From Dictyophora rubrovolvata (lineage: Eukaryota; Basidiomycota; Agaricomycetes; Phallales; Phallaceae): a DNA stretch of 64,000 bases. Location of the stretch: positions 1,364,001 to 1,428,000 of the forward strand of contig CP114124.1 in assembly GCA_029959195.1 (NCBI GenBank). The letters run 5' to 3'. The position numbers and the translations under genes were made by a program. Within the stretch, counting starts at the first letter, position 1; each line of letters begins with the position of its first letter. Under the pieces are notes generated by a model. It saw nothing but the letters and a program-made list of their open reading frames with translations, was not told the origin of the DNA and ran no database searches. Shown here piece after piece: positions 15,930 to 27,216 of the stretch.

Positions 15930-16241
15930 ACTTTCGCCATAACTATGTTCCCCTGTGCAGGCATTGTGAAAGAAAAACGGGGAATGTATTTTCGAAAACT
16001 TTTAGCGCGAAAATATTCGATAAGCGAAAAACCGGTGAGAGACCTGCTTTGAGTGAAAAGATTGCGTACGAAGGGAAAGCGCATTCAATCCCTTCACACT
16101 CAATCATCCCACCTAAAGGTGGTCCTTCATTGATTCTCCGCTTTTCAAAATCGTGGAGCTGAAAGTTTTTTTAAATACATTCACCGCTCTTTTTCACGAT
16201 GCCGGAGCAAGAAAACATAGTCATGGCGAACTTGCCCATAT
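15930..16241. repeat. imperfect inverted repeat, arms about 80-90 bp
   Basis: The minus strand of about 15930-16014 and the plus strand of about 16155-16241 are diverged copies. Both contain an AAATACATTC block, a pyrimidine run with TTTCAC, then ATGCC(T/G)G(C/A) and AACATAGT(T/C)ATGGCGAA. Each arm could start a short peptide reading MPAQGNIVMA or MPEQENIVMA. A perfect 6-bp palindrome (CCACCTAAAGGTGG) lies in the spacer near 16110. It could be a fold-back element, or the 5' end of a gene copied head to head. Confidence 0.55.
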
Positions 16242-17552
16242 CGCACCATAGTTCAAAAAAAAATTGATCAGCCCAATGTCGCAAAGAGGTTATACGAGCA
16301 AATCCGCCATTAACGCATGCTTGCTAACCTTCGGTGCAAATGTATCGGTGGTTCGACCAGCGAGCGAACTGAACACTTTTGATTGAGAAAAAAAAGGAAT
16401 ATACGTTTACCTTACTACTGACAGAGAAGGTATTTTGATATTGTGTGCTTCGACCATTTGCCAACAATTGAAGATCTGAACACCGCTGTTGGAAGCTGGA
16501 GATTCGCTGTTGACAGAACCGAAACCACTTTAAATGTGAGGTGGAGGAAAGTTGGTGTTGCCTGCATCTTGGTATGCACAGGGGTCGGCAGCTGCGAAAA
16601 TTGCACTAGAGACATTGACCACGATGACATTGCAACGGCGCTCCTCCGTTAGGGGTGTTGCAATCGTTTTTCCAGCCCTCGATAGTGTCGATGATGGTTT
16701 GGGCGATTCAGTCTTTTAAAGGGAAGGCTGCCGAAGTTGATCATATGGTATAGTTGGAAGCCCCCATTCAAGCGTGCGAGACGAGACAAGGTAGGGAGGG
16801 GATGTTTGTTGTTTGGAGAAACCGACTGCATGTGTGATGGGTTTATATACATTTCTTCCATCAAGAGTGTCCATGCAGCAGGACGGAGGTTGTGTCCAGA
16901 ACCTGCTGGACGAACGGAAAATTGAGCAAGACGGTGACCGATCCGTCCACTGTTGTTCTCCAGCGCTAAACCGGGACGACTATACCCTTGCATCCTGCAA
17001 GGGCTCACCCACCCCGTAGAAGGGGTTTGGTTCGAGATAAGAGATTAGAATACAACCTTGAGGAAGAGGTCGAAGACCCAAAACTAGTGCCGGGTCATAT
17101 GTAAATCAATGATACCAATGTCGAAAACTTAAACAACATAGGCGAGACAACCATAAAATGACAGCTGACACGTACGTTCACGGAACACCGAGGATCTTCA
17201 CGAGCCCAACGACTTACATGAATTGGGTGTAACCAGCGCTGTATCTGCTAGATGTTCAAGGGTAGAGTGACTGGAGGCGCTTCAATTTCAATGGCATGCA
17301 ACTTCTAGCGGACCCGTAACATTTAAAGTCAACCGAGTCAAACTTTGGTGAGAGCATGAAAAGTACGTAATTCGGTCCAAGGTATCGAGGGCACGGTATT
17401 TGTAGCGGGAAGGTCTGTATGGAGATGTCAGGACTTAGCACGCCCAGCAACATTCCGCTCAACATTTGCAAAGACTGTACTCTAAACGTCGATTTCAACT
17501 TACTAAAGTTATATGTGAGTTTGAGAATATACATTGTTGCTGTAGAGTTTAT

Positions 17553-17981
17553 GAGAAGGTAAATCGCGATTACCAGGAGTGGGTGAACTAGCGTATTTTG
17601 GAGTTTCTCAAGTTTCTGATTACCACCAGGATAAATTCATATATGAAGAGCAAAGGAGGTTGATCTTTGTATCTGTGTGTGTATACATAAACTTTAAAAT
17701 ATAATGTAATTTTGTAATGTGTGTCGGCAATGCTGGTTTGTCAGACGACCGCCCAGTCGACCACCAAGTTTTGATTCCGACCGTTATGATGTTGCTGCTA
17801 CCTGGATGGATTCAGACAGTAGCCAGTGTGGGGATGGCAGTAAGTCTTAAATACGTCCGAATGAATGTCATCGAGTCTTATGTGCTATCGAGGTGGTTCC
17901 ACCGCTCGTGTACGCTGACCAAACTTATAGTATAATCAAAAAGCGAGACTCGACAGGTACAACAGCTCAATTTATATCTCC
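17553..17981 (+). repeat. direct duplication, copy 2 (RED 3' fragment plus PQ-loop gene 5' end)
   Basis: Begins with a decayed copy of the RED 3' end. The motif around GAGAAGGTAAATCG, the last intron and the ATGAAGAGCAAAGGAGGTTGA tail (one base past the stop-codon A excluded) are all recognisable. The intron donor reads GTGGGT instead of GTAAGT, and the sequence before it lacks the RED coding context. It then runs straight into the intact 5' end of the PQ-loop gene. Each host gene therefore keeps its good copy on the outer side, and the inner copies are worn. Confidence 0.9.
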
Positions 17982-18931
17982 ATCTCCATAATCCACGTTT
18001 AATCATTATTAGGTTTCTCACATGATATCTGTGGAATACTCCTTATTGCAAATATCACCAGGTGCTTTTACTGGTTAGGGAGTCACTTTGAGACAGCGTT
18101 GTTGATTCAATCTCTCCTTATGATACTCGCTCAAGCAAGCCTTCCATTTTCAAGTACAATCATCCATTTACTCATCTTGCTATATCTTAGCTACTATTAC
18201 TATACATCTGTCTTCGGTATCGTCCCTCGATTTCTCCTGAAAACCTAGGGTTGTCTTCGCGACCGTTCTCATTTTGGCACTGGCCGTTCTACTGGAATTA
18301 CATCGAATTTCTTCTCGCCTTAATGTGCGTTTTAAAATTCCAGGGATTCATTCTTCACTGACGCGCTTACCTTCGAGCATAGTTTATGTCATATCATACT
18401 GTATTTGATCTTCGGCTCAACCACCTACTACATAGACGTCTTGGGCTTCGTTGCTCTGGGAATTGAAAGTTTGCTCCCGGTACCGCAACTAATCAGGTAA
18501 AGTTTTGTATACCAGGTGCCTTGGGAAAATACTAATACTAATGACGTCTTTCAGTAATTTCAAGCGTCGTTCTCTATGGGGCTTTAGGTTGTCGACGTTG
18601 TTAGGATGGATGGGTGGTGATGCATACAAGTAATTCCCTGCTTTTGACGACATACCGGAAAATTAGTAACCGTGCATCGACTTCCAGGACTGTTTACTTT
18701 TTTATTCAACACTCCCCTCTGCCATTCAAAGTAGGGGCGATATTTCAACTATCGGTAGATTTCGGTACGTGAGTTAGTACTGCGAACTACATACAAAGAT
18801 TAATATCTGTTTTGAAAGCCATTCTAATTCAAAAGATAGTCTATGGAAGTCCTCCCCCGACCGTGGTGCTGGAAGTCGAGGATCTTGAGGAGCAGGAACT
18901 GGTTTTAGACGAGGAAACCGGGAATGCATGA
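17786..18931 (+). CDS. PQ-loop repeat membrane protein (SLC66A2/PQLC1, yeast Any1 family)
   Basis: Multi-pass membrane protein of the family linked to endosome/trans-Golgi lipid asymmetry. Eight exons (17786-17839, 17893-17956, 18013-18134, 18191-18324, 18383-18496, 18555-18629, 18688-18764, 18819-18931) give 250 aa. First PQ-loop region: VVPPLVYADQTYSIIKKRDS then TGFSHDICGILLIANI. Second: LGFVALGIESLLPVPQLIS, FKRRSLWGFRLSTLLGW and GDAYKTVYFFI. The RPFSFWHWPFYWNYIEFLLAL link is typical of the family. The acidic tail ends EETGNA. Intron 3 (18135-18190) needs a GC donor (GCAAGC). Two adjacent ATGs at 17786 and 17789 are possible starts. The promoter overlaps the duplicated block. Confidence 0.88.
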
Positions 18932-19149
18932 TAACCTCATATTGTTCTGTACATGTGGAAACTTATTTAATTTAATGTGATTATTTACTGGTTCGAGGGT
19001 ACTTGAGTGACTGAACCGACTCCCGCGGCGGTAAACAGCGTGAGAAAGCGACCAAACATCTTTTGCAACTTGCAACCCATCCACGTAACGTCGTTTCTCC
19101 TTCTCTCAACTTTAGCCTCGTATAATACTAGTGGTCGAAAACAAAAATC

Positions 19150-22100
19150 ATGGCGAAGCCGATCGCTTTTTGTGAACACCTTCAACTGTCAAGCGTGGGC
19201 GTGCAACCCTCTTCGATTTCTTTCCAGGTAAAGGGTGTTTCAATCACCATGCTAGCCTCAAGTTTCTACAAACTGACGTATTTTCAAGACTCTTACGCTG
19301 GAATCTGATCGTTTCATTTGTGTCAGAGAAAAAGTTAACGAGCAACATCAAGTCGTAATAGTCGACCTTTCGGATGCCAACAATGTCCTTCGTCGCCCCA
19401 TTACCGCAGATGCCGCTATCATGCACCCCAAAGAGAAAATCTTAGCGCTAAGAGGTAAAGTCAATTGGTGCTGCGGAGAATTATTATACTGACTGGTAGT
19501 TAGCTCAACGACAATTGCAGCTGTTCAACATCCAAACTAAGAGTCGCCTGAAGTCCCATATCATGACCGAAGATGTTGTTTTTTGGAAATGGGTTTCGAA
19601 TAACATCATCGGTTTGGTCACCGACAGCGCAGTATACCATTGGTCTCTTTCAGATGAAAATGCACCTCCACAGAAGATGTTTGACCGACATGCCTCTCTA
19701 TCAGGAGCTCAGATTATCAACTATCGCATTACATCCGACGAAAAATGGTTTGTCGTTGTAGGCATTGCAGGAAATACGACCAATCCCGCCGCGTTCAAAG
19801 TTAAAGGTGCCATGCAGCTGTACAACAAGGACAGAGGTGTTAGTCAAGCCATTGAAGGTCACGCAGCAGCATTTGCCGAACTGAAGCTGGATGGCTCCTC
19901 GAATCCAACTAAGTTATTCGCCTTCTCCGTTAGAAATGCTACTAGTGGCAAGGTGTGCCTTAAGTTTGTTGGTATTGCTTTCGGTTGACTGTAACCCATT
20001 TCAGCTCCACATTGTAGAAATTGATCACAATCCCGCCAACCCTCCATTCCAGAAGAAAGCAGTGGACGTATATTTCCCACCTGAAGCTGTTAACGACTTT
20101 CCAGTATCCATGCAAGTTTCAAAAGTTCATGGAATCATTTACATGACCACGAAATACGGCTTTATCCATCTTTATGATCTTGAATCCGGTGCTTGCATTT
20201 ACATGAACCGTATTAGTGGAGACACACTTTTCGTAACGGCCGAATACGAGGCCACTAACGGTATTATCGGTGTCAATAAGAAAGGCCAGGTTCTCAGTGT
20301 GAACGTTGACGATAACACTATCGTACCTTACATTCTATCAACCCTAAATAACATCGAACTCGCTTTCAAGTTGGCCAGTCGCGCGGATTTACCAGGTGCA
20401 GATGACCTATACGTCCGTCAGTTCCAGCAATTGTTCTCTTCAAGTCAGTATAGCGAGGCGGCCAAAATCGCTGCGAACTCGCCAAGGGTAATGTTCCTTT
20501 ATATCTCAACTTTTGAAACAATGCTGAGAACATGTGCCAGGGAATCCTTCGTACGCCAGCCACCATTGAAGCGTTCAAGACTGCTCCTGTCCCTCCAGGT
20601 GGACTGTCGCCGATTCTCCAATATTTCGGGATTCTACTGGAGCGTGGTGAATTGAACAAGTTCGAGTCATTAGAATTAGCCAAGCCCGTGCTTACTCAAG
20701 GCAAAAAGCACCTTCTCGAAAAATGGCTCAAAGAAGAGAAAGTACGATACTCTGTTTATGCTATAACCTACTTTACGCTTACTTGCTTTCTAGTTGGAAT
20801 GCAGTGAAGAACTGGGAGACATCGTGCGTTTACACGACTTGACTTTGGCACTTAGCGTGTATCTCCGTGCGAACGTTCCGAGCAAAGTGATCGCCTGCTT
20901 TGCAGAGACTGGTCAAACGGAAAAGATTGTTTTGTATTGCAAGAAAGTTGGATATACCCCCGATTTTGTTGGATTACTTCAACACATCATGCGCGTCAAT
21001 TCAGAGAAAGGAGCTGAATTTGCAGGGCAGTTAATTAATAATGAATCAGGCCCATTAGTTGACGTGGAGCGCGTGCGTTATGATTTTGCCATTGCAGCAC
21101 GTTTGTTGAACTTTTCTAGGTTGTTGATATCTTCATGGGTCAAAACATGATCCAACAAGCTACTTCCTTCCTGTTGGATGCTCTCAAGGATAACAAGCCG
21201 GAACAGGGTCATTTACAAACGCGTCTTCTGGAGATGAATCTAGTTCATGCACCTCAGGTGGCAGATGCCATCTTAGGTAATGAGATGTTCTCTCATTATG
21301 ATAAACCGAGAGTTGCAAATCTTTGTGAAAAAGCCGGCCTTCTTCAAAGAGTATGCTTCCCGCTCTTCCTCTTGGTTTCAGTGTCTCACCACTCTTCATA
21401 GGCATTGGAACACTATGAGGATATTGCTGACATCAAGCGTGTCATTGTACATACCAACGTGCTGCAGCAGGAAGTAAGTGACTCGATATTGCGTAGAATG
21501 AAGTATCTTATACTGCGCTCCAGTGGCTTGTTAATTACTTCAGTCGTCTCACAACAGACCAATCTTTCGCTTGTATGCAGGAAATGCTACGAGTAAACAT
21601 ACGTCAAAATCTGCAAACTGTAGTACAAATAGCAACCAAATATTCCAATATCCTTGGACCAGTGAAATTGATTGAGCTATTTGAATCATTCAAGAGCTTC
21701 GAAGGTAGGCCGATACCTCGACAAGAACAATAATGAACTAATCATGATTATATGCTGTTAGGCTTGTACTACTATTTGGGTTCTGTTGTCAACCTCAGTC
21801 AAGATTCAGAAGTGCACTTCAAATATATCGAATCGGCAACCCGAACTGGTCAAATCCGAGAAGTGGAGCGCATATGCCGAGAAAGTAATTATTATAACCC
21901 GGAGAAAGTCAAGAACTTCCTCAAAGAAGCCAAGCTTTCCGACCAATTACCGTTGATCATTGTTTGCGATCGATTCGATTTCGTTCACGATTTGGTTCTT
22001 TATCTATACCAGAATGGGTTGACGAACTTTATTGAAGTATATGTGCAACGTGTCAATTCCGCCCGAACACCCCAAGTTATCGGAGGTCTTCTCGATGTCG

Positions 22101-25100
22101 ATTGTGACGAACAAACAATAAAGAATTTGTTGGCATCGGTGACCGGTTTGTTCCCTGTTGACGAACTTGTTGAAGAAGTCGAAAACCGGAATCGTCTGAA
22201 GTTAATTCATCCCTGGATTAAGTCGAAAATTGATGCAGGAAGCCAAGACTCGGCATTATACAATGCATTGGCAAAAATTCTTGTCGACAGTAACAACAAT
22301 CCCGAGGCGTTCCTCAAGGAGAATACTGTGCGTTCTGTCTATTTATTTTTATTCACCCATTAATCTCTGATAGATCTATGAACCTCTTGTTGTTGGCAAA
22401 TACTGTGAAAAACGTGATCCCTATTTGGCCTTTATTGCCTATGCCAAAGGCTTCTGCGACGAGGAATTAATTCATATTACCAATGAGAACTCCATGTTCA
22501 AACACCAGGCACGCTATCTCGTCAAACGTCGACAGTTGGATTTGTGGGCTCAGGTCCTTCATCCTGATAACATTTACCGCCGACAGCTTATTGATCAGGT
22601 TCGTCTTATGTAGATAATTACTTTTCGTCTGTTCCATATTCTTTCTAGGTTATTGCTACTGCCCTCCCTGAATCTACCGATCCCGACGACGTTTCAGTTA
22701 CTGTAAAAGCATTCATCGCAGCCGACCTTCCTCTTGAATTAATCGAAATCCTGGAGAAGATAATACTAGAGCCCTCACCTTTCCAAGAGAACAAGAATTT
22801 GCAAAACCTTTTGCTCCTTACTGCCATTCGTGCCGAGCCCGCCAAAGTCGTCAATTTAATAAGCAAGCTGCAAAACTATGATTACAATGACATTGCTCGG
22901 ATCGCGACTGAGAATCATCTGTACGAAGAAGCCCTTTCGATCTACAGGAAGCACAATCAACATGCTGAGGCTATAAATGTCCTGGTCGAACATATCGTCA
23001 GTCTTGATCGTGGAGTTGAGTACGCAAACAAAGTCAATCTACCGGAAGTATGGAGTCGATTGGCCAAGGCTCAACTAGACGGGCTTAGAATCAAAGATTC
23101 CATTGGTAAATCCGTCCTTTAGGTCCGCCATGAAGTGGTTATTGATGCTTGAATTAGATTCGTATATTAGGGCTGGTGATCCTTCTAACTTCGCTGAGGT
23201 TATTGAGATCGCCAATCAAGCTGGTAAACAGGATGACCTTGTTCGTTACCTCCAGATGGCTAGGAAGACTCAACGAGAACCTAAAATTGATACCGAGTTG
23301 GCCTATGCGTATGCTAAAACTGACAGGCTTCATGATATGGAAGACTTCCTTTCCCTTACCAACGTCGCCGACATAATGGCTGTCGGAGAAAAATGTTTCC
23401 AAGACGAATTATACCAAGCTTCAAAATTGTTGTTCTTGAGTATTTCGAACTGGGCTCGTTTGGCGACGACTTTAATTTACCTTGGTGAAAATCAAGCTGC
23501 CGTTGAGAGTGCAAGGAAAGCTGGTAATACACAGTAAGATTCCGCGGTGTGCTGAGTGATTTATCACTGTCTGAATTCTTCCCATAGGGTATGGAAGCAA
23601 GTACATGCAGCATGTTTGGCGAAGCAAGAATTCCGTTTGGTATGAGCTTGTAATTGTAACAAAGTATGCTTTGTTTTGATTGAACTTTAGGCTCAAATTT
23701 GTGGTTTGAATATCATCGTTCACGCAGTAAGTAACCCTAGAGAGATAAGATGGTGATTCTTATCTCCCGAGCAGGAAGAACTTCCCGGGATCGTACGAAA
23801 TTACGAGTGGGAAGGTCATTTCGAGGAGATCATATCTCTCCTCGAAGCAGGGCTAAGCTTAGACCGAGCACATGTACGATTTTTCAATTCCACTGTATTC
23901 GTTAGCTAATTCTTTTGTAGAAAGGGGTGTACACAAATCTGGCCATTCTTTACAGCAAATATCGCCCTGAGAAACGTAATTGCTTTCGTTCTTTATGCTA
24001 ATTCAGGAACTAAACATCAATCCAGTAATGGAACACCTCAAATTATTTATCTCCCGCATAAATATTCCACAGGTACCATACTCAATTCCAAATTTTATCA
24101 TTATACTTCATTATACCCTCACCTATTTGTCAATATTAGGTTATCAAAGCTGCCGAGAGCGCACATCTCTGGTCAGAATTAGTTTTCTTATATGTGAAAT
24201 ATGACGAGTTTGTGAGTGGAGAGTCTTGACTTATAACATCACTTGTGTAACGACGAGTTAGGACAATGCTGCTCTTGCCATGATGGAACGAGCCGCCGCT
24301 GCGTGGGAGCATGGTCAGTTCAAGGATATCATCGTCAGAGTAGCGAACGTGGAAATGTATATTTTTTATTAACTTAAATCTATTCCCACTTCTGACGGTG
24401 TTTTAGATATTATAAGGTCCAATCGTTTCAGGGGGTTATCTGTTTAACGCTCACATTTTTATTTTCATAGGCGCTTTCGTTCTACTCGGAACAGCAGCCT
24501 CTACTACTAACGGATCTCCTCGCCGTTTTGATTCCCCGAATTGATCATACCCGCGTCGTGCGCATATTTTCTGCCCAAGATAATGTACCGTTAATCCGCG
24601 CATATCTAATTGCTGTGCAAAGCGTAAGTTTTTATATCTGATTGAAAAAAGCCATTAATAACCCCTTTCTATAGTTGAACATTGAAGCTGTCAACAATGC
24701 CTATAATGAACTATTGATCGAGGAGGAAGACTACAAGACGCTACGAGATTCAATCGACAGTTTCGATAACTTCAACAGTACCGCTCTAACAAAGCGTTTA
24801 GAGGTGCACGAACTTTTAGAGTTCAGACGGCTTGCAGCGCATTTGTATAAGGTATTCGAGCTTCCATAAGCATCCTAACGTATCGCTAAAGCGTGAATAG
24901 AAACACCGTAAATGGGATGAATCAATATCTCTTTCGAAACAAGATAAGCTATTCGGAGATGCCATAATCACAGCGGCTACCTCAAGTTCTACAGAGGTCG
25001 CCGAGGAATTACTCACATACTTCGTGGATATCGGAAACAAAGAGTGCTTCGCCGCGATGTTGTATGCTTGCTTCGATCTGCTTCGACCCGATATCGTAGA

Positions 25101-25536
25101 AGAATTGTCATGGCGATACGCACTCGCTGATTTCTATATGCCCTATAAACTTCAGAGCCAACGTCATTTAATAGAAAAAGTGAGCCAACCACCCAATTTC
25201 TGAGGACTTGAGCTTATATGCCAACTATAGCTGTCCAAGCTTGAGAAAGAAGTTGCTGAGAGATCACGAAAAGAAACTCAAAAAGAACAACAAGAAGCCG
25301 ATCAACCTATCATCAATCCCGCCTTTGGGAGTCGATTGCTTATTACCCAGAATGGGTCAGTGATCTAGCTTTAAACATCTATTTCCGTCGTCTAAAGCCT
25401 TTATAGCTTTACGGGAGCACCAGCGCCAGCGTTTTCGAATGGTATAAAACCGGTTAGTTTGTTCTTTCATTCCTAAATAGAAACATATCATTGAATCAAT
25501 CATCCACAGCATTTGACTGGCTTTGGACAGTTCTAA
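19150..25536 (+). CDS. CHC1: clathrin heavy chain
   Basis: Triskelion-forming coat protein for endocytosis and Golgi/endosome sorting. More than twenty short introns divide a protein of about 1.7 kb codons. The N-terminal beta-propeller starts [20 protein letters not shown] and continues with [20 protein letters not shown] and [16 protein letters not shown]. Helical heavy-chain repeats follow, for example [15 protein letters not shown]-like, [38 protein letters not shown] and [19 protein letters not shown]. The trimerisation end has [20 protein letters not shown]-like sequence and [19 protein letters not shown]. The last exon is taken as CCG|CATTTGACTGGC, giving the tail [10 protein letters not shown] and stop at 25534. 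Reading on without that intron would instead end SLFFHS near 25480. No break was seen. Confidence 0.95.
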
Positions 25537-25726
25537 CTCATGCCTCATCATCTTTTGTAAATATATAATTATTTCGCTCTGAAATTCTGAAAACGACCGA
25601 TGCTGTCAATTAATATACATGCCATGAGCTTGTAACGCTTGTAAACTAAAATCCAAAAACGAGAGTAAAACCTTTGACATAAATGCGATTAAAAAAAGTC
25701 CGGAGAACATCAATATATATATTGTG

Positions 25727-26950
25727 TCACATTAGTACACAGCAGGTATTGTTGTTGCTGGCTGCCTGTCTGGATGACACAGCACAACGCGCAGCTTCAT
25801 ACTAATTCCAGTGATCAGCTGTGATTAATAGAAAGCCGATCATGCTTACGAAGACTTGTTCAACTCCACGGTTATGCTTGCTACTGCACTCTAAATGAAA
25901 AATGGAGTTCCTTTTACGGAAGCAACCAACAGTAATTATTCACCTAGATATCGACTAGCTCGTATTCGTCTAGCCATCATCAGTCCCTGTCCTCGTTATC
26001 AGATTAAGGAACGGGGGGGCCGTTCAACAAATAAACCGTACCTCCTCGTACTGTACAGGACTTCGGTTAGACCGTGCTAACCGTTCTGTGATATCTCTAT
26101 CCTCGCGCAGATCACATTTTAGAGCTGGACAACTCTCAATATTCTCTAACCAACAATTTGATACATTATACGGACCAGTGAGAACGATCTACGACAAGAT
26201 AAGCACTATTACGATAGATACGAAACAAATACGGACCTTCACTCCTGGACAGTATTCTAAGATTTCCCTTATCCACTGAGCAACAGTTTCTTCAATTAAG
26301 GGAAAGAATCGACGAAGAGATGGCATACCCTATATTCAACGTTCTCCAAAGAGACTGGATTATCGACCTACAGGTCATAATAAGTGTAGAGTTGCTTCAG
26401 AATAGTTTGAATCAAAACATACCGAAAAACAAAGGATGATAACGTGTGTTTCGGCATATGACAAAGTACGCAGCTGATCGAAGTCCTCTTGACCTAATCA
26501 CACGGATTATGGCTCACGTTATTTTGAACTAAACTGGTACGTTCTTACCAGCGGTATCCCATAAGCTCAGTTCAACTATCTGGTCTTCCAGCTGAACGTC
26601 TTGAACGTAATTCTCAAACACTGTCGGTTCGCTAGCCAAGAAAACATTCTCAGTTAAACTTCCGTGCCATCGGTAATGAAAAACAAACTATATTTGAGTA
26701 AAGTACCCTCGCGTATAAACATTAAGCCTTGTAGTGTGATATTGGATGAGAGGAGGATGTCGGTTTATTAGAAACACCCGAACTTACAGTGACGTCTTTG
26801 TGGAGGGGTCAAAGAAAAGCTAACCATGACATCTCAAGAGAACCGCACCTTTCCACAACCTCCATCCCCTACCACGACTATCTTTCTTTGCAATGGTCGT
26901 CTACTCAAAGGGTTGAAACCACTTGTGGTATCAGAGGAACATAGTGGCAT
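25727..26950 (-). CDS. Rho3-type small GTPase, 12 exons
   Basis: Rho-family GTPase expected at the plasma membrane in polarised growth and exocytosis. No exon exceeds 102 nt, so the gene has no long ORF. Exons are 26950-26849, 26795-26788, 26727-26689, 26631-26549, 26493-26423, 26367-26329, 26275-26237, 26188-26176, 26124-26042, 25986-25944, 25890-25850 and 25801-25727; they sum to 636 nt, giving 211 aa. P-loop [20 protein letters not shown], switch [14 protein letters not shown], switch [19 protein letters not shown], the G4 region LTALKCDL and the G5 region [16 protein letters not shown] are complete. The CAAX box CVLM at the C-terminus indicates prenylation. The N-terminal extension before the P-loop fits Rho3 rather than Cdc42 or Rho1. 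Exons of 8 and 13 nt are notable. Confidence 0.93.
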
Positions 26951-27216
26951 GGTACATAGACGCGAATTGTTTGTCAGCAACGGTCCTTTCCCGAGCCCCG
27001 ATTTGGATTAAATCTAGCATTCTATCGGCACGTGCTGTTGAACATCATAACCTACTACGTACGTATTGTCTTTTTCTATACAATTGGCAAGAGAAAATTG
27101 GTGTAGTCCATTTATACTTTCGGAAAAAAGAAGAATGAGTTGGAAGCATAACGCGTGGAATGTTCTAAGGGGTCTAGGTTCTATATAATGTAATCAGGCC
27201 AAAGCCTCGTATCATG
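26951..27216. other. intergenic, Rho3 promoter side
   Basis: About 270 bp between the Rho3 start and the serine dehydratase stop, both on minus. No element was identified. Confidence 0.4.

Larger units (their letters stand above)
14351..17552. other. 3.2 kb insert between the duplicated segments
   Basis: Lies between the two direct copies. The left third holds gene remnants: an NFX1-type fragment and an unidentified coding remnant. An inverted repeat sits at 15930-16241. From about 16250 to 17552 I see no supportable gene; the small ORFs there are short, overlap on both strands and resemble nothing I know. No terminal inverted repeats, transposase or reverse transcriptase domain was recognised. 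Confidence 0.6.

Noticed and set aside
16649-17008. 119-codon minus ORF in the duplication-flanked insert
   Set aside because: Overlaps open frames on the other strand, composition is not protein-like and no family is recognised.
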